Assembly (NCBI GenBank): GCA_032717465.1 | Contig: CM064655.1 | Coordinates: forward strand, 13,862,152 to 13,926,151 | Reading direction: 5' to 3' | Source: Coenobita brevimanus | Lineage: Eukaryota > Arthropoda > Malacostraca > Decapoda > Coenobitidae | DNA length: 64,000 nt | Shown: piece after piece, positions 1-11,640 of the stretch | Position numbering within the stretch: position 1 is the stretch's first letter | Layout of the letters: each line of letters opens with the position of its first letter | Position numbers and translations under genes: made by a program | The notes under the pieces: model-generated | The model's database searches: none | Told to the model about the DNA's origin: nothing | What the model saw: only the letters and a program-made list of their open reading frames with translations

Positions 1-625
1 ATTTCCATACTGACATGAAGGTAAGATAATTTATAATTGTATCATTATGTACAGTACTAACAACTTTCTATAGGAAATGAGTTAAGCTGCTTGTTAATAC
101 TGTACTATTCTACAGTGATGGATCTACATTCACACCTGGGATTCAACCATATGACTATGTGATCAGTAGGACTCATGCTAATCACATGGTCCTGAATTCA
201 ATCCCAGGAGGGATTGCTTCATATTAGATTACTTGTATTTGCATCCCCAACCAATGACATCTGTAAACTGCCTCTGGATCTCTAATGGTAAGGGGTGAAT
301 GTGTATAAAACTGTGTTCACCATCTTCCCCGTAGTCATATGGTTAAATCGCTCAGATTTACATGGATATGCTGGAATACTGTCATTATGTACCACCTCTT
401 ACTGCCACATTTCTGCATACATTGTATGTGTACCAAATTTATGATGCTTAAATGTTTAAAGAAATGGCATTAAATAAAATGCCTATAAAGGATATAAGCC
501 ACACACCATTACAGTTGAGAGTGCTAGTTGGGAGAACACAATAATTAATGGTATAATAATGGGTGCTCTTGGATAACAATGTATAAATTAGTATGTCAGC
601 CAAACAAATAACACAAAGTGCACTC
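1..625. other. Gene-free left edge
   Basis: I see no supportable gene here. The stretch is AT-rich and non-coding apart from a degraded tRNA-like segment, described separately, near 155-210. Confidence 0.5.
155..320 (+). repeat. Degraded tRNA-derived SINE-like segment
   Basis: An A-box-like stretch (TGTGATCAGTAGG, near 158-170) is followed about 25 bases later by a B-box-like stretch (GAATTCAATCC, near 194-204). This is the spacing of a tRNA-derived pol III promoter. No clear tail or target duplication was found, so this is a weak call; a chance match remains possible. Confidence 0.3.

Positions 626-692
<67 letters not shown>
626..692. repeat. (GT)n(AT)n compound microsatellite
   Basis: A (GT)n run of about 19 bases passes directly into an (AT)n run of about 48 bases. 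It lies just upstream of the hAT relic and produces repetitive artefactual peptides in several frames. Confidence 0.95.
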
Positions 693-722
693 TGCAATGT
701 ATTCTGTACTTTCTACTTGCAG

Positions 723-2417
723 AAACATCATCCAGATGTCAAGGTGGTCAGCAACGTGGAGTCAACAACAACAACAACTGGCAGAGGACTTGCTCCAATA
801 ACTGACTTCGGGGTATCTTGTACTAAGAAAAAATGGAGCAATGGCGATGCCCGCCAAAAGGAAACGAATAAGTTATTGGTTTGCTTCATTGCTGACTCTC
901 TCCAACCTCTTCCAAGAGTTGAGGATCCTAACTTTCAAGCCCTTCTAAACAAGGCCCAGCCCTGCTACAGTATCCCAAGCCCCAAGGAGCTCAGCAGCAA
1001 GCTTCTTCCCTCTCAAACTCCAAAAATACAAGAACATCTCAGTGGCAAATTTCGTTCTGTTGGGTATCTTTGTGTTAGAGTTGATCTTTGGACAAACAGA
1101 CAGATGCATCATCATTGGGATCACATGTCATTTCATTGAAAACTTCCAGTTCCAGTCAGCAATGTTAGCTTGCAGGAGTTTCAAAGGGTCCCACACTGCA
1201 GAAAAAATGCATGCCACATTCACTGAAATCATCACTAGCTTTAACCTAGAAAAGAAGATTCTGACAATTGTACCGACAGTGCCAGCAATAAGCTGAAAAC
1301 ATTTGTGACACTTCCTGGTATGGATGATAAGGACACTAATCAAGACAGTGACAATGAAGAGGAAGATGATGCCTTTGACATTCCTGATAACAATGAGAAG
1401 TTCCTGGAGCTCATGCCTAAGCATGTCAGATATTTTGTTAATAATTTACAAAATACTGCGAAAGATGGGCTCGAGGAAGTAGGACCTGTATCAGGAGTCA
1501 TTGGAAAAGCCTCACATCTAGTATCACACATTCGTCATTCTGCACTGGCATCTGACATTCTTGAAGATGAATGCAGACCTCAGGCTAAAAATGCAACCCG
1601 ATGGAACAGCAGTAACAAGATGCTTCGCTCCCTTCTGAAGATTGATCCAGTCAAGCTTGATCAGGTAGATTGTTCAGTAAAGCTAACCAAATATGAACTT
1701 AATCTCATCAAGGAAATAACAGACATCTTGACACCATTTGAAGTAGCAACTCTAGAGTGTCCGGGAGAGAATGTTGTAACGTCAAGCAAAGTAATTCCGT
1801 GTATTCGTGGACTGAAAGCTGAGCTCGAACAGCTGTCACAGACATACAGGTCAAAGATGATTACTACTCTCAAAAGCTCAGTCAAGAGAAGGTTGAAGAT
1901 CTACGAAAACATGGAGATGTTTCAGCTGGCTTCACTCCTAGATTTACACTTTAAGGTGGACTGGTGCTCACCAGAAGAAGTCAAGGTCATGAAATCTCTA
2001 CTGAGGTCTAAAGTAGATGAAATTATGCCTAATGAAGAGAAGGGTTTCCTTCAGGAAAATAAGGATGCCCCACCAAAGAAGTGCAAGCTGTTCAGATTTA
2101 TGATACCATCAGCATCAACGAGCTCTTTCCTGTCTACATCAACTTCAACTCCATCACAAGTAGAATCCTACCTGAGTCAGCCTACAATAGATGATGATAG
2201 TGATCCCCTTCTCTTCTGGCAACAGAACCAGTCAACATTACCTGAACTAACGATACTGGCTCTCCAATATCTGTGTATCCCAGCATCATCAGCTCCAGTT
2301 GAGAGACTCTTCTCTATTGCTGGGAAAGTCTTTTGTCCTGAGCGATGCAGAATGACAGATGTTCGCTTTGAGGAGTTGATGTTTATCATGTGCAACCAAC
2401 ATGTAATTGAAAAGTAA
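723..2417 (+). pseudogene. hAT-family transposase relic (ZBED-like)
   Basis: This is the broken coding region of a hAT DNA transposase, the enzyme that excises and integrates hAT elements. The N-terminal part starts with KHHPDV, like the end of a BED zinc finger. A DLWTNRQM segment and GITCHFIENFQFQSAM follow, then a catalytic-core stretch reading TDSASNKLKTF, then ATRWNSS. The C-terminus has the hAT dimerisation block (LPELTILALQYL, SSAPVERLFS). Two frameshifts break the frame: one near 1105, between RQM and IIIGITCHF, and one near 1271, which restores the original frame. A good 3' splice site (pyrimidine tract, then TTGCAG at 717-722) sits directly before the first homologous codon, so an upstream BED exon may have existed; I could not find it. 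No terminal repeats or 8-bp duplication were located. Confidence 0.8.
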
Positions 2418-2978
2418 TGTAGCTTACATCAAATCTAGCCTAAAAGAAATCAAGTGTATAATCATACTTTTCAGTTCTATATTTATCTTGGGTTGAGCAA
2501 TTCTTTGTTTTCATTTTTGGTGTGCCCAACAAAATACACTTACGGAGGACTTGAGGGACCATAATTTGAAATGAATTTATAGAAGTAATCTATTGTAGCA
2601 AAAACCAATAAAACCGCTTACACAGAATGTAAGTTTTTAATACCATTAGTTAGTGATTTAAACGGTTATTACTGTACTCAAATATGGAACAGTGCACCTA
2701 ATAGAGGTAATTTGCTAACTATTTAGGCATTGTCCTTAATCATTGCTAATCATTAATTTTCTATAAATAATCACAGTTAAATGTGATTATAATCATAATC
2801 TAATCATAATCACGCACAAATAGAAAAAATCTAATCATAATCAAAAATACAAACTCTAAAGTAATCATAATCAAATCATAATCAAAAAAACGAAAAACGA
2901 GTAATCATAATTTATAATCACAGTAAAAAAATATTCCAGATGATAATCAAAATCAAATCATAATCATTTTTTATAATC
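2418..2978. other. AT-rich gap with degenerate AATCAT repeat
   Basis: No gene is visible. From about 2765 to 2975 the sequence is a degenerate array of AATCATA/AATCAAA words. It ends where the minus-strand LINE fragment begins. Confidence 0.7.
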
Positions 2979-4085
2979 ATGCCCATGTCTGCTTTACACT
3001 CAAATTCCTTCCAAATTCTTCATCTACTCTCTTCTTATTCTCTCTTACTAATCATTTCACCTCTCTCTTCCTCTCTACATATAACTCTCTTCCATCTCTC
3101 ATCTTCTTCCACACCCCTGTTTCTCATCCACTTATTGTATGCTTTCTTCTTTTGTGGTACAGCCTGTCACCTCTTTATTCCACCATGCTTTTCCTTGCAC
3201 CCCCTTTCGTCTTCTCTTCACCCCACACACCACCTCACATGCTGCATAGTTTTTTTTTTTTTTTTTTTTTTTAATGCACACACCTTCCATGTCCCCCATC
3301 TGCTCCAATCCATATTTACCCAGTTTCTCCTCCACTTCTCTCTTATATCCTGTCTTTTTTTTCCATCCTCTTGTAGCCTTTCCATCCTCCTTATATGAAC
3401 TGCTTCCTCCTGTCCTTCCCTTCTTCTGTTCCTCCATTTCATTTGGACCTTGATTCTCACCACCACTTGGTGGTGGTCAGAAAGTCCACTCCCCCAACTT
3501 CTATATGCTCTTGCATCCATTACACATCTTCTCGTCCTGTCATCCACACACACATAATCAGTCATTGCTTTCTATTCATTCAGTTCACCACCCACCCTTC
3601 TCATCACTCGCCATGTATACTTGTGGATCACCTTGTGCCTGAAGAGGGTGTTGGCTATCACCAACCTCCTCCTGGCACTGCCATTCTCATCCATCTCTAC
3701 AGGCAAACCCCACTCACCAACAACTCCATCCACTTTCACATTCCCTACTTTCCCATTCCTATCTCCAGTCAAGAACACTTTCTGATTCCTTTCAGACTTT
3801 TCCATACACGCTTCCACATTTGTCCAAAACTCTTCTCTCACCCTGCTTGCACGATCTTGCACTGGCGCATACACACACACAGTGGCCCACATTTGTAGTC
3901 CAACTTTCAGTCTTACCCACACAATCCTTGAGCCAACTGATCCATACTATCATATATTCTCCTTCCATCTGTTACAACAATACACACTCCTTCTTTTGTC
4001 CTCTCATTCTCACCTAGTCCCACACATATACCCCATCCATACTCCCATTCTCTCAGACACTCACCTTGCACTGTTGCACCCTCAA
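2979..4085 (-). mobile_element. RTE-1 LINE fragment a (endonuclease and linker)
   Basis: Read on the minus strand this matches the endonuclease-to-linker part of the long RTE-1 copies at 8459-11643 and 56931-59945. Recognisable blocks are MWATVCVYAPVQDRA, a GDRN block (GDMN in the better copies), YTWRVMRRVGGELNE, DYVCVDDRTRRCVMDAR and GLSDHHQVVV, the last corresponding to the conserved SDH of APE-type endonucleases. The reverse transcriptase part is absent. Frameshifts and a poly-T run at 3250-3272, which replaces coding sequence, make it non-functional. The following 4086-4399 has no gene. Confidence 0.8.
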
Positions 4086-4399
4086 GGTTTTAATCATCAT
4101 CATCAAAGTCAGTTACCAGTAAATCAACATCCCCAAAGCCTGATAACTGATTTTCACTGCTGTAATCCAAATGAATCTCCAGTAAACATACACTTCATTT
4201 GAGGCAGTAGAAACACCTTACCAAATATTTCTTTTTCTTCCTGATAGTATGTTATATTTTTCTGAATATTTCTGGGGTGGTAGATAAATGTTTCATGCAG
4301 AATCTGTTTCCTCATTGTTTTTAGCTATGTTCTGCTGTGTCAACTAGTTCGATTCATCTGCATATTGGTGGAAGGGACTGTCATAACCTAAGTGTTTAA

Positions 4400-6112
4400 C
4401 CCCTTAACCGCGGGGTTGTTGGGAGTGTGCCGTGCGTGTCCCGCGGGGATATTCGCGCTCCGACTGACTTTTTGAAAATATTTGCCAAAAATCAGTTATT
4501 AGTCCTAGAATATTATAATTATATAAGCATATGGCACATACCTTCAGCATTCTCCTGGGATGTTTGTTGAGCCTTCATCGTCTGAAGTTGGGTAACGAAG
4601 TCTCCACTTTACACTTCCTGATATCCCGTAATATGGTTACCACTACCTGATATTGTAACTACAAACACTATTCTATGAATTTCAAGTAGTTTGGAATCCA
4701 TATTCCAAAAAAAACCCCCACTGTGAAAGCAATGTAAATTACGAGCTCATACGAACTTTCCTCCCATGCTGGTTCCCCAATGGTATTCTGAGGCGGAGCT
4801 GTCATTTATTATTTATAAACACACTCACACTTTATATTCCTAGTACTGTATTACACTTATTTATATATACAATATTTATAAGTTTCTTTCAGTACTAGTA
4901 GTTTATTTTCACTCCAGGCATTCACTTTCTCGTTCTGTAAACTAGCATAGAGAGCGAAGCTGTCACTTTCACTTTCATTGCTCCCAGTATTATAACATGC
5001 TAGAGCAAACTTTCACTTTCATTACTCCTAGGATTTATACTCGTATTCTTATATTACTACTTATTTCCATTTCTATTTACATTTTCTGTTTTATTTACAT
5101 TACATTTCTATTTTATTTACACTATGTTATGCACTGTCACTTGCAGTAACTTATAAAACTATTTTCCACTGTTTAGTTATACAGTATTTATATTCATTGC
5201 TTTCACTTGCTGTTTACACATTACAGTATTTACATTTCCTCTTGCACTGTTTTAGAGTCACCAGAAAGACCATAGTCACTGTCCATCATTATCATTAATA
5301 AATTAGCCAGTTCACATTCCACAGCAGAGTCACTTAGCCCTTTACCCCTTCCCACATGAGGTTTAGTAGAGGTAGAGATCACAGGGCCCTTTGCATGGGG
5401 CAAAAAAGTGGTGGAACTGGACAGGCGCGAATCCAACGTGGTTTCACCTTGAAAGACGACAGTAAACTGAATGCTGTGGTGGCCTAGGGGGAGTGCAACG
5501 CTGCCAATGTCAGCGTAGTGACAGCTGCTAATATATACGCTATGAAATGATTGGCGGGAAATCTAGACAATACATTATAAAGTAGGTAGTTCCAGATGAA
5601 TGTAAATATCACTTAGGCCTCTCCCTTCCTTTCTTATATATATTTTTTATTATGAGAACAGGTCATGTGGCATATTTCATGGGGAAATAAACAGGGAAAA
5701 TTAGCAAATGAGTGCATGTGAGGTGTTGCCAGGTGATAATTAGCCCATTCCAGATGTATGGGAGTATCAATTACCTTTTCTCTTTCTTTTATATATTATT
5801 TTGTATAGGAATAGGGCAAAGGGCACATTTCAATGCATAAAATGAGTGGAAAAATCCGTCCAGGATTTGTGTAGCACAGCGCAGCTGCTCAGGCGGGAGG
5901 AGAGGGTAATGGAGGGGAGGTAAGGAGGGGAGTCAAGGACAGGAGAAAAATGGCTAAATTGTCAACAGTGGATGGGAGTACAGGTGACATTAGCAGAACT
6001 GAGTACAGCTGGACACTGGTAGTACTGATAGATGATACAAGCCACCACTTGAAAGCCCAGGCGAATTCAGAATAACACAGGATCACAAAAGTAACGCCCC
6101 GCGGTCAAGGGG
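4400..6112 (-). mobile_element. piggyBac-type element A, internally deleted
   Basis: The element is flanked by TTAA at 4396-4399 and 6113-6116 and has CCCCTTAACCGCGGGG at one end and the complement of CCCCTTGACCGCGGGG at the other. Its left 850 bases are the reverse complement of the right ends of copies B and C. Its right part matches their 5' non-coding region. It keeps only about 200 bases of transposase N-terminus; the catalytic core is deleted. It is a non-autonomous derivative that could only have moved with a transposase supplied by a fuller copy. Confidence 0.9.
5230..5436 (-). pseudogene. Residual piggyBac transposase N-terminus
   Basis: The short frame contains AKGPVISTSTKPH and GKGLSDSAVECELANLLMIM, matching the N-terminal disordered region of the copy C transposase. 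After GDSK it runs straight into sequence matching the 3' non-coding part just past the transposase stop codon of copies B and C. All catalytic aspartates are therefore missing. The junction falls at a shared AACAGTGCAAG, suggesting a microhomology-type deletion. Confidence 0.75.
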
Positions 6113-6152
6113 TTAACTAAACCTAACCTAACCCAGCTAAACTGTACCTATA

Positions 6153-6361
6153 CTCAGTTTTTTTTATTGAGGCGAAGATACACTTGATAGGTTGGTGACG
6201 ATTGGCTGAATGCAACATGTCCAAATAACATTTACTAAACCATATTTCCCCATCAGATATATGTTGTCAAATAATAATAGAGAGATTATGAAGTAACATT
6301 GCATTCAGCCAATCATCACCAATCTGTCAAGTGCATCTTCACCTCGATAAAAAAAGCTGAG
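6153..6361. mobile_element. TA-flanked MITE with about 60-bp inverted repeats
   Basis: The sequence from 6153 (CTCAGTTTTTTTTATTGAGG) is repeated inverted at the other end, closing with AAAAAAAGCTGAG at 6361. The arms match over about 60 bases, including the block around GATTGGCTGAATGCAA. Both sides carry the dinucleotide TA (6151-6152 and 6362-6363), the usual target duplication of Tc1/mariner-type transposons. There is no coding capacity in its 209 bases. Confidence 0.85.
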
Positions 6362-6363
6362 TA

Positions 6364-6594
6364 TAATATAGTAATCCCTTGATTATCTGACATAATAAAG
6401 ACATTGGTACACCCGGATACGGAGGAAATTTAGATAAGGAGCAATACCCTACTTACCGATACCCAGCCTATATGTGTAGTAGCCCTCCTAATTGTGGCAG
6501 TGTTCTTCAGCCTCTTAGTTATTTAGACATCAAAACATACATGGGAATATCCAGTATAATGCCAGATACTAAGAAAACAATGCTTAAGCAATAA
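6364..6594. other. Short gap with a solo Tigger-like end
   Basis: No gene is seen. The stretch from about 6370 (AGTAATCCCTTGATTATCTG) resembles the terminal repeat of the Tigger-like element described at 26377-30929, so it may be a solitary, degraded end of that family. Confidence 0.4.
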
Positions 6595-7966
6595 AATCTA
6601 TCTGTCTATTGCCAGACACTTTAATCCCGTAAGGGGTGGCCACAAATAAATCGCCTCTGTGCAACCCTGTCCACCGTCATTTCCCTGCCCTGCTCCCAGC
6701 TCACACCCCCCTCTCTCATATACCTCTCCACTCCATCCCTCCATCTCATCCTTGGCCTCTCTCTCCCTCTCCCCCCCCCTCCACCTCACACACTTTCCTC
6801 GTCAGTCTCTCGCTCCATCCTCTCCACATGGCCAAACCACCTCGGTGTGTTTCTCCTAATGATTCCTATCACATCCACATCCACATCACGATGTTCCTTC
6901 ACTTTTTCATTCATCAGTCTGTCTTTCCATGCGACTCCCCCCCCCCCGACTCTGGGCATAGGTTTCACAGCCTGCTGTCAAGGCCCAGTAGTCCTCCTAC
7001 ATGCCATTCACCTCTTTATGTCATTACTTCGGCGCTAACACCCACCGTCCATATTGAATAAATGCTAGGGCTGTCTCATACAGGACTGGTGTAGTGGTAT
7101 CAGCGGGGATATTTTTACGACTTGTCGGTGAGTCTTCTGGTAGATCAGTAAAGTCTGATCTAATGAAATTCAAATCCTCAAACTGTTCCCTGCCCCAACG
7201 GGGATTTGAGCCTTGGTCCAGTTGGACTGCAGGCCACCTCTCTACCGATTGAGCCACCGCCTCCCCCCTGTCAAATAACTCATTTCCACTGCTCTCACTC
7301 TTGACTTGTGTCCCTCCAGCAGGGTCCAAGGTTCACTTCCATACGTTTGAGTTGGTATGACAATAATGTCATGCAGTAACTTTTTCACTTCCATGCTCAC
7401 TCTCCTGTTTCTTATCACTACTTTCAAAGAACCAGCAATCTTCCTTATTGTACCCTTTCAAGCACTTCACTCTCAAAACTTCCATCCTTACTCATCGCAC
7501 TACCCAAGTACTTAAATGCACTCACATTTTCTATTTCCTTCTCATCCAACCTCACTGTACATTCAGTGACTTCATTCCTCTCAAAGGCCATAACTTTGCT
7601 CTTCCGTACATTCACCTTTGGGTTCCATTTCTTACACTATCCCAAAGTCATTCACCAAGCCTTGCAGCTCCCCTTCATCTTCATTTAACAACACAGTATC
7701 ATCTGCAAACAATAGTACGGGGAGTTTCCACACACTGCCCTTTCTCATTAGGGTCACTCCAACATCCATGGCCCTAACTTGTATCTCCTTTATAACCCCA
7801 TCCATATGCAGATGGAACAGCCATGGAGACATGACACATCCCTGTTCTAATGAAACCATCAAATTGAAAAATTCACTCAGTTCACTATCCACATGCACTA
7901 CAGCCTTAGCACCTTCGTACCTACTCTTCACAGCATTGAACAACTTCTCATTTACTCCATATATTT
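6595..7966 (-). mobile_element. RTE-1 LINE copy b, degenerate
   Basis: Minus-strand fragment of the RTE-1 family covering the end of the reverse transcriptase, with its LLFADDTVLL catalytic motif, and the C-terminal region (SYGSEPWTLLEGHKSR in this copy; RWFGHVERM). Its 3' end, at 6597, carries a short (ATAG)n tail as in other copies. A tRNA-derived SINE interrupts it near 6945-7267. It stops at a TTAA at 7967-7970, a tetranucleotide that the intact family also has at this point, where unrelated DNA starts. Several frameshifts are present. Confidence 0.8.
6945..7267 (-). mobile_element. tRNA-derived SINE inserted in LINE copy b
   Basis: On the minus strand a tRNA-like head starts near 7267. 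It has an A box (GGTGGCTCAATCGGTAG, about 7243-7258) and a B box (GGCTCAAATCCC, 7201-7212). A non-tRNA body and a G-rich end near 6945 follow. The LINE reading frame is interrupted exactly over this interval and resumes on both sides. The exact ends and target duplication are not resolved. Confidence 0.65.
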
Positions 7967-8458
7967 TTAACCCTCTGAGGCACGTTGACGCAAATCGCGT
8001 TCTTTGTGGTTTGGCATATAAAAGCACATAGACGTGAATCGCATTGTCAAGCAGAAAAAATGCCGTCAAAAGGAAAGTTTTTAGCCGATTTGCTTCAAAT
8101 TTTGTTGCTTTCTAGTGGGTGCGTCTCTCTTCCGAGGTAAATACCTGGCAACACTGTGACTTCTCTGATGAGACAGAAAAACCTCAGTATATCACGATGA
8201 GGCAGGCTGAAGTGTAGCGCTGCTTCAGTCGTCCCTTTAATTCCGCCATTTTCTTCTTCCCACCCGAGGCAGAAGCCATTATTGAAAGATTGTGACTGTA
8301 CAGTGTTTTTTTTACTATAATGTGAAGTTATTGTGTCTATGGCACATAGATATATTGTTTGTAAACCATTGGGGGCCCATTATCAGCCGTTAGGCCTAGA
8401 GGCGGGAGTGTGGTTTGTTATAACGGGGTTTCCACTCTTCTTCACCTTGCCCATAAAT
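7967..8458. other. Unassigned DNA starting with a TTAA-type end
   Basis: The stretch starts with TTAA followed by CCCTCTGAGGCACGTTGACG, which looks like a piggyBac-type terminus inserted at the TTAA of the LINE. A second, related word (AGACGTGAATCGCAT) follows about 35 bases later. No matching right end was found. The remainder is gene-free up to the LINE 3' tail at 8459. Confidence 0.35.
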
Positions 8459-8481
8459 CTATCTATCTATTGCCAGACACC

Positions 8482-11400
8482 TCAATCCCGTTTGGGGTGG
8501 CCACAAACAAATCGCCTCCAAGTCGCCCTGTTCCCCGCCATTTCATTGCCCTGCTCCCAACTCACACCCCCCTCTCTCATATACCTCTCCATCCCATCCC
8601 TCCATCTCATCCTCTGCCTCCCCCTCCCTCTTCCCCCCTCCACCTCAGTCACATACACTCTCTTCGTCAGTCTTTGACCCTCCATCCTCTCCACATGGCC
8701 AAACCACCTCAGTGTGTTCCTCATAACGCTTCCTATCACATCCACATCAACACCACAACGCTCCTTTATATCCTCATTCGTCAGCCTGTCTCTCCATGTG
8801 ACTCCACAGGCTCCTCTTAAATAACTCATTTCCATTGCTCTCACTCTTGACTTGTGTCCTTCCAACAACGTCCAAGCTTCACTTCCATACGTTAGAGTCG
8901 GTATCACAATACTGTCATGTAGTAACTTTTTCACTTCCATGCTCACTTCCCTGTTTCTTATCACTGCTTTCACAGAACCAGCAACCTTTCTTCCCTGCTG
9001 TACCCTTTCAAGCACTTCACCCTCCAAACCTCCATCCTTACTCATCACACTACCCAAATACTTAAACGTACTCACATTTTCCAATTCCTCACCATCCAAC
9101 CTCGCTGTACATTCACTGACTTCACCTCTCTCAAAGACCATCACTTTACTCTTCCCTACATTCACCTTTAGATTCCGTTTCTTACACACACTCCCAAACT
9201 CATCCACCAAGCCTTGCAGCTCCCCTTCGTCTTCACTCAACAACACAGTATCATCTGCAAACAACAGTACAGTGAGTTTCCAAACACTACCCTCTCTCAC
9301 CAGGGCCACTCCAACATCCACTACCCTACCTTGTACCTCTTTTAGTACCCCATCCATGTGCAGATTGAACAACCATGGAGACATGACACATCCCTGTTTC
9401 AACCCAACTTTCAAAGCGAAAAATTCACTTAGTTCGCCATCCACACGCACTGCAGCCTTCGCACCATCGTACATACTCTTCACAGCATTCAGCAACTTCC
9501 CATCTACTCCATATATTCTTAACACTTTCCACAATCCTTGTCTATCCACCCTGTCACATGCTTTCTCCAAATGCATGAAAGCCGCATACAACTTCTTTCC
9601 CTTCTCTAGAAACTTTTCCACTAAAGATCTAAGAATGAATATCTGATCTACACAACTTCTTCCCTTCCTAAAGCCTCCTTGTTCTTCTCCAACTAATTTC
9701 TCTGTTCTTTCTCTAACTCTGTCAATAAGTATCCTACCATACACTTTTCCTATTATACTAAGAAGACAAATGCCCCTATGATTACCACACACTTCTTTTT
9801 CCCCTTTTCCTTTGTACAAGGGAATAATTATACCTGAGTTCCAATCCTCCGGGACTCTACCTTCCTCCCAGGCCAATCTGCACATCTTCCACATCCATTC
9901 TACTACTATCTCTTCCCCATGCTTCAGCATTTCACCACACACTCCATCAATTCCTGGGGCTTTCCCCGATTTAACTTTTTTCATTGCTTCCACAACTTCT
10001 ATCCTACTGATTTCTTTCCTGTCTTCTCACCTCCCTCCTCCTCCCAGCCATTCCCCAGCCACTTATACTCGCATTACTTCCATCCTCTACGTTCAACAAT
10101 TCCTTAAAGTGTTCTCTCCATCTGCTCACTTTTTCTCCCTTCTCCACTAGTAATCTACCATTTTTATCTTTCACTCCCCTGCTAACTTCGCTTCCACCCT
10201 GTCTCTACTCTTTTCACCTCTTTCCAGAACATTTTCTTACAGTCCCTCCACTTTACACTCAAATTCCTTCCAAATTCCTCATCCACTCTCTTCTTACTTT
10301 CTCTTACTAATCTTTTCACCTCTCTCTTTCTTTCTATATATAACTCTCTCTTCCGCCTCTCACCTTCTTCCACGCCCCTGTTTCTCATCCATTCATTGTA
10401 TGCTTTCTTCTTTTGTGCCACAGCCTGTTTCACCTCTTCAGTCCACCACGGTGTTCCTTGCACCCCCCTCCGTCTTCTCTTCCTTCCACACACCACATCA
10501 CATGCTGCACATATTTCTTCTGTAAATATCCTACACACACCTTCCACGTCTCCCATCTGCTCCAATTCATATTTGCCCAATCGTTCCTCCACTTCTCTCT
10601 TATACTTTGCCTTTTTCTCATCCTCTTGTAACCTTTCCACTCTCCTTGCAACTACTCCTTTCTCTCGTCTTTCCTTTCTTCTATTCCTCCATCTTACTTG
10701 AATTCTAATTCTGGCCACCACCAAGTAGTGGTCAGAAAGTCCACTCCCCCAACCTCTATAAACTCTTGCATTCATTACACATCTTCGCATCCTTTCATCC
10801 ACACACACATAATCAATCATTGCCTTCCTTTCATTCAGTTCACCACCCACCCTTCTCATTACTCGCCATGTATACCTGTGGATCATTTTATGCCTGAAGA
10901 GGGTATTGGCTATCACCACCCCCCTCCCAGCACAAATATCCACTAACGCACTGCCATTCTCATCTATCTCAGCAGGCACACCCCACTCACCAACTATTCC
11001 ATCCACCTTCACATTCCCACCTTTACCATTCATATCACCAATCAAAAACACTCTCTCATTCCTTCCAAACTTTTCCATGCACACTTCTACATTTGTCCAG
11101 AACTCTTCTCTCACTCTTCTAGCACGATCTTGCGTTGGCGCATACACACACACAATCGCCCACATTTGTATTCCAACTTTCAACTTTACCCACAGAATCC
11201 TTGACCCAACTGATCCATACTGTCTTATGCTCCTCTTCCATCTTTTACTCACAACTATACATACTCCTTCCTTTGCCCTCTCATTCTCACCTACTCCTGC
11301 ACATATACCCCATCCATACTCCCATTCTCTCACACTTTCTCCTCTCCATTTTGTTTCAGTTATTCCACATACATCCACTTTCGCACCCTCAAGCACCTGG

Positions 11401-11554
11401 ACAATCTCTCTCTCACCTCATCATTCGCTCCCCTTACATTCCATGTTCCAATAATCATGTCCTTTGTCCGGTCCTTGGTCGTCATCGTTTGGTCAGTCCT
11501 TGTTCGAGGCTTATTGTTTGTTATTTTAGTTAGTTGTTTTCCGGGGAGGGGCAC
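8482..11554 (-). pseudogene. RTE-1c endonuclease-reverse transcriptase polyprotein, frameshifted
   Basis: The coding region starts at an ATG at 11554 (MPLPGKQLTK) and reaches the endonuclease start motif GTWNVRG. It shifts frame near 11410, where four bases present in copy g are missing. From there CGITETKW, VCVYAPTQDRA, GDMN and SDHYLVV follow, all APE endonuclease hallmarks. Two single-base insertions near 10199 and 10016, relative to copy g, break the linker. The remaining 503-residue frame (9993-8482) holds the RT fingers and palm: GKAPGIDGVCGEM, a motif A region reading LEKACDRVDR instead of LEKAYDRVDR, LLFADDTVLL as motif C, and a C-terminal GRPRMRWRDG-like domain. With three indels the polyprotein cannot be made as one chain. 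Confidence 0.85.
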
Positions 11555-11559
11555 TAACC

Positions 11560-11640
11560 CTCCGCGAACCCTTTTAGTCGCCTTTTACGACAAGCAGGGG
11601 TACTGGGGAAGTATTCTTGAAAAACCCCCCTACCCCAGGG
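11560..11640 (-). promoter_or_regulatory. Structured GC-rich leader of RTE-1c
   Basis: On the minus strand, GGGGTA (11636-11631) can pair with TACCCC (11602-11597). An inner G run can pair with the CCCC near 11610. Next comes a compact hairpin, GTCG-loop-CGAC (11591-11577). HDV-like self-cleaving ribozymes are known at the 5' ends of R2 and some RTE elements. I tried to lay such a fold on this leader and could not find a proper P2 helix, so only a structured leader is claimed. Confidence 0.4.

Noticed and set aside
593..805. Peptide with Cys-Val and Tyr-Ile runs
   Set aside because: Translation of a (GT)n(AT)n microsatellite.
3218..4202. Plus-strand open frames in Ser/Thr/His/Pro-rich composition (as also around 8333-11533, 36203-36997 and 43792-44823)
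   Set aside because: They are antisense shadows of minus-strand LINE polyproteins; the composition follows from the reverse complement of Lys/Glu/Arg-rich coding.
6118..6136. Interstitial telomere repeat (CCTAA)n
   Set aside because: Only about two and a half units next to a transposon end; too short to distinguish from chance.
7024..7329. Minus-strand ORF through the SINE
   Set aside because: It is a chance read-through of tRNA-like and SINE body sequence; the pol III boxes explain the segment better.
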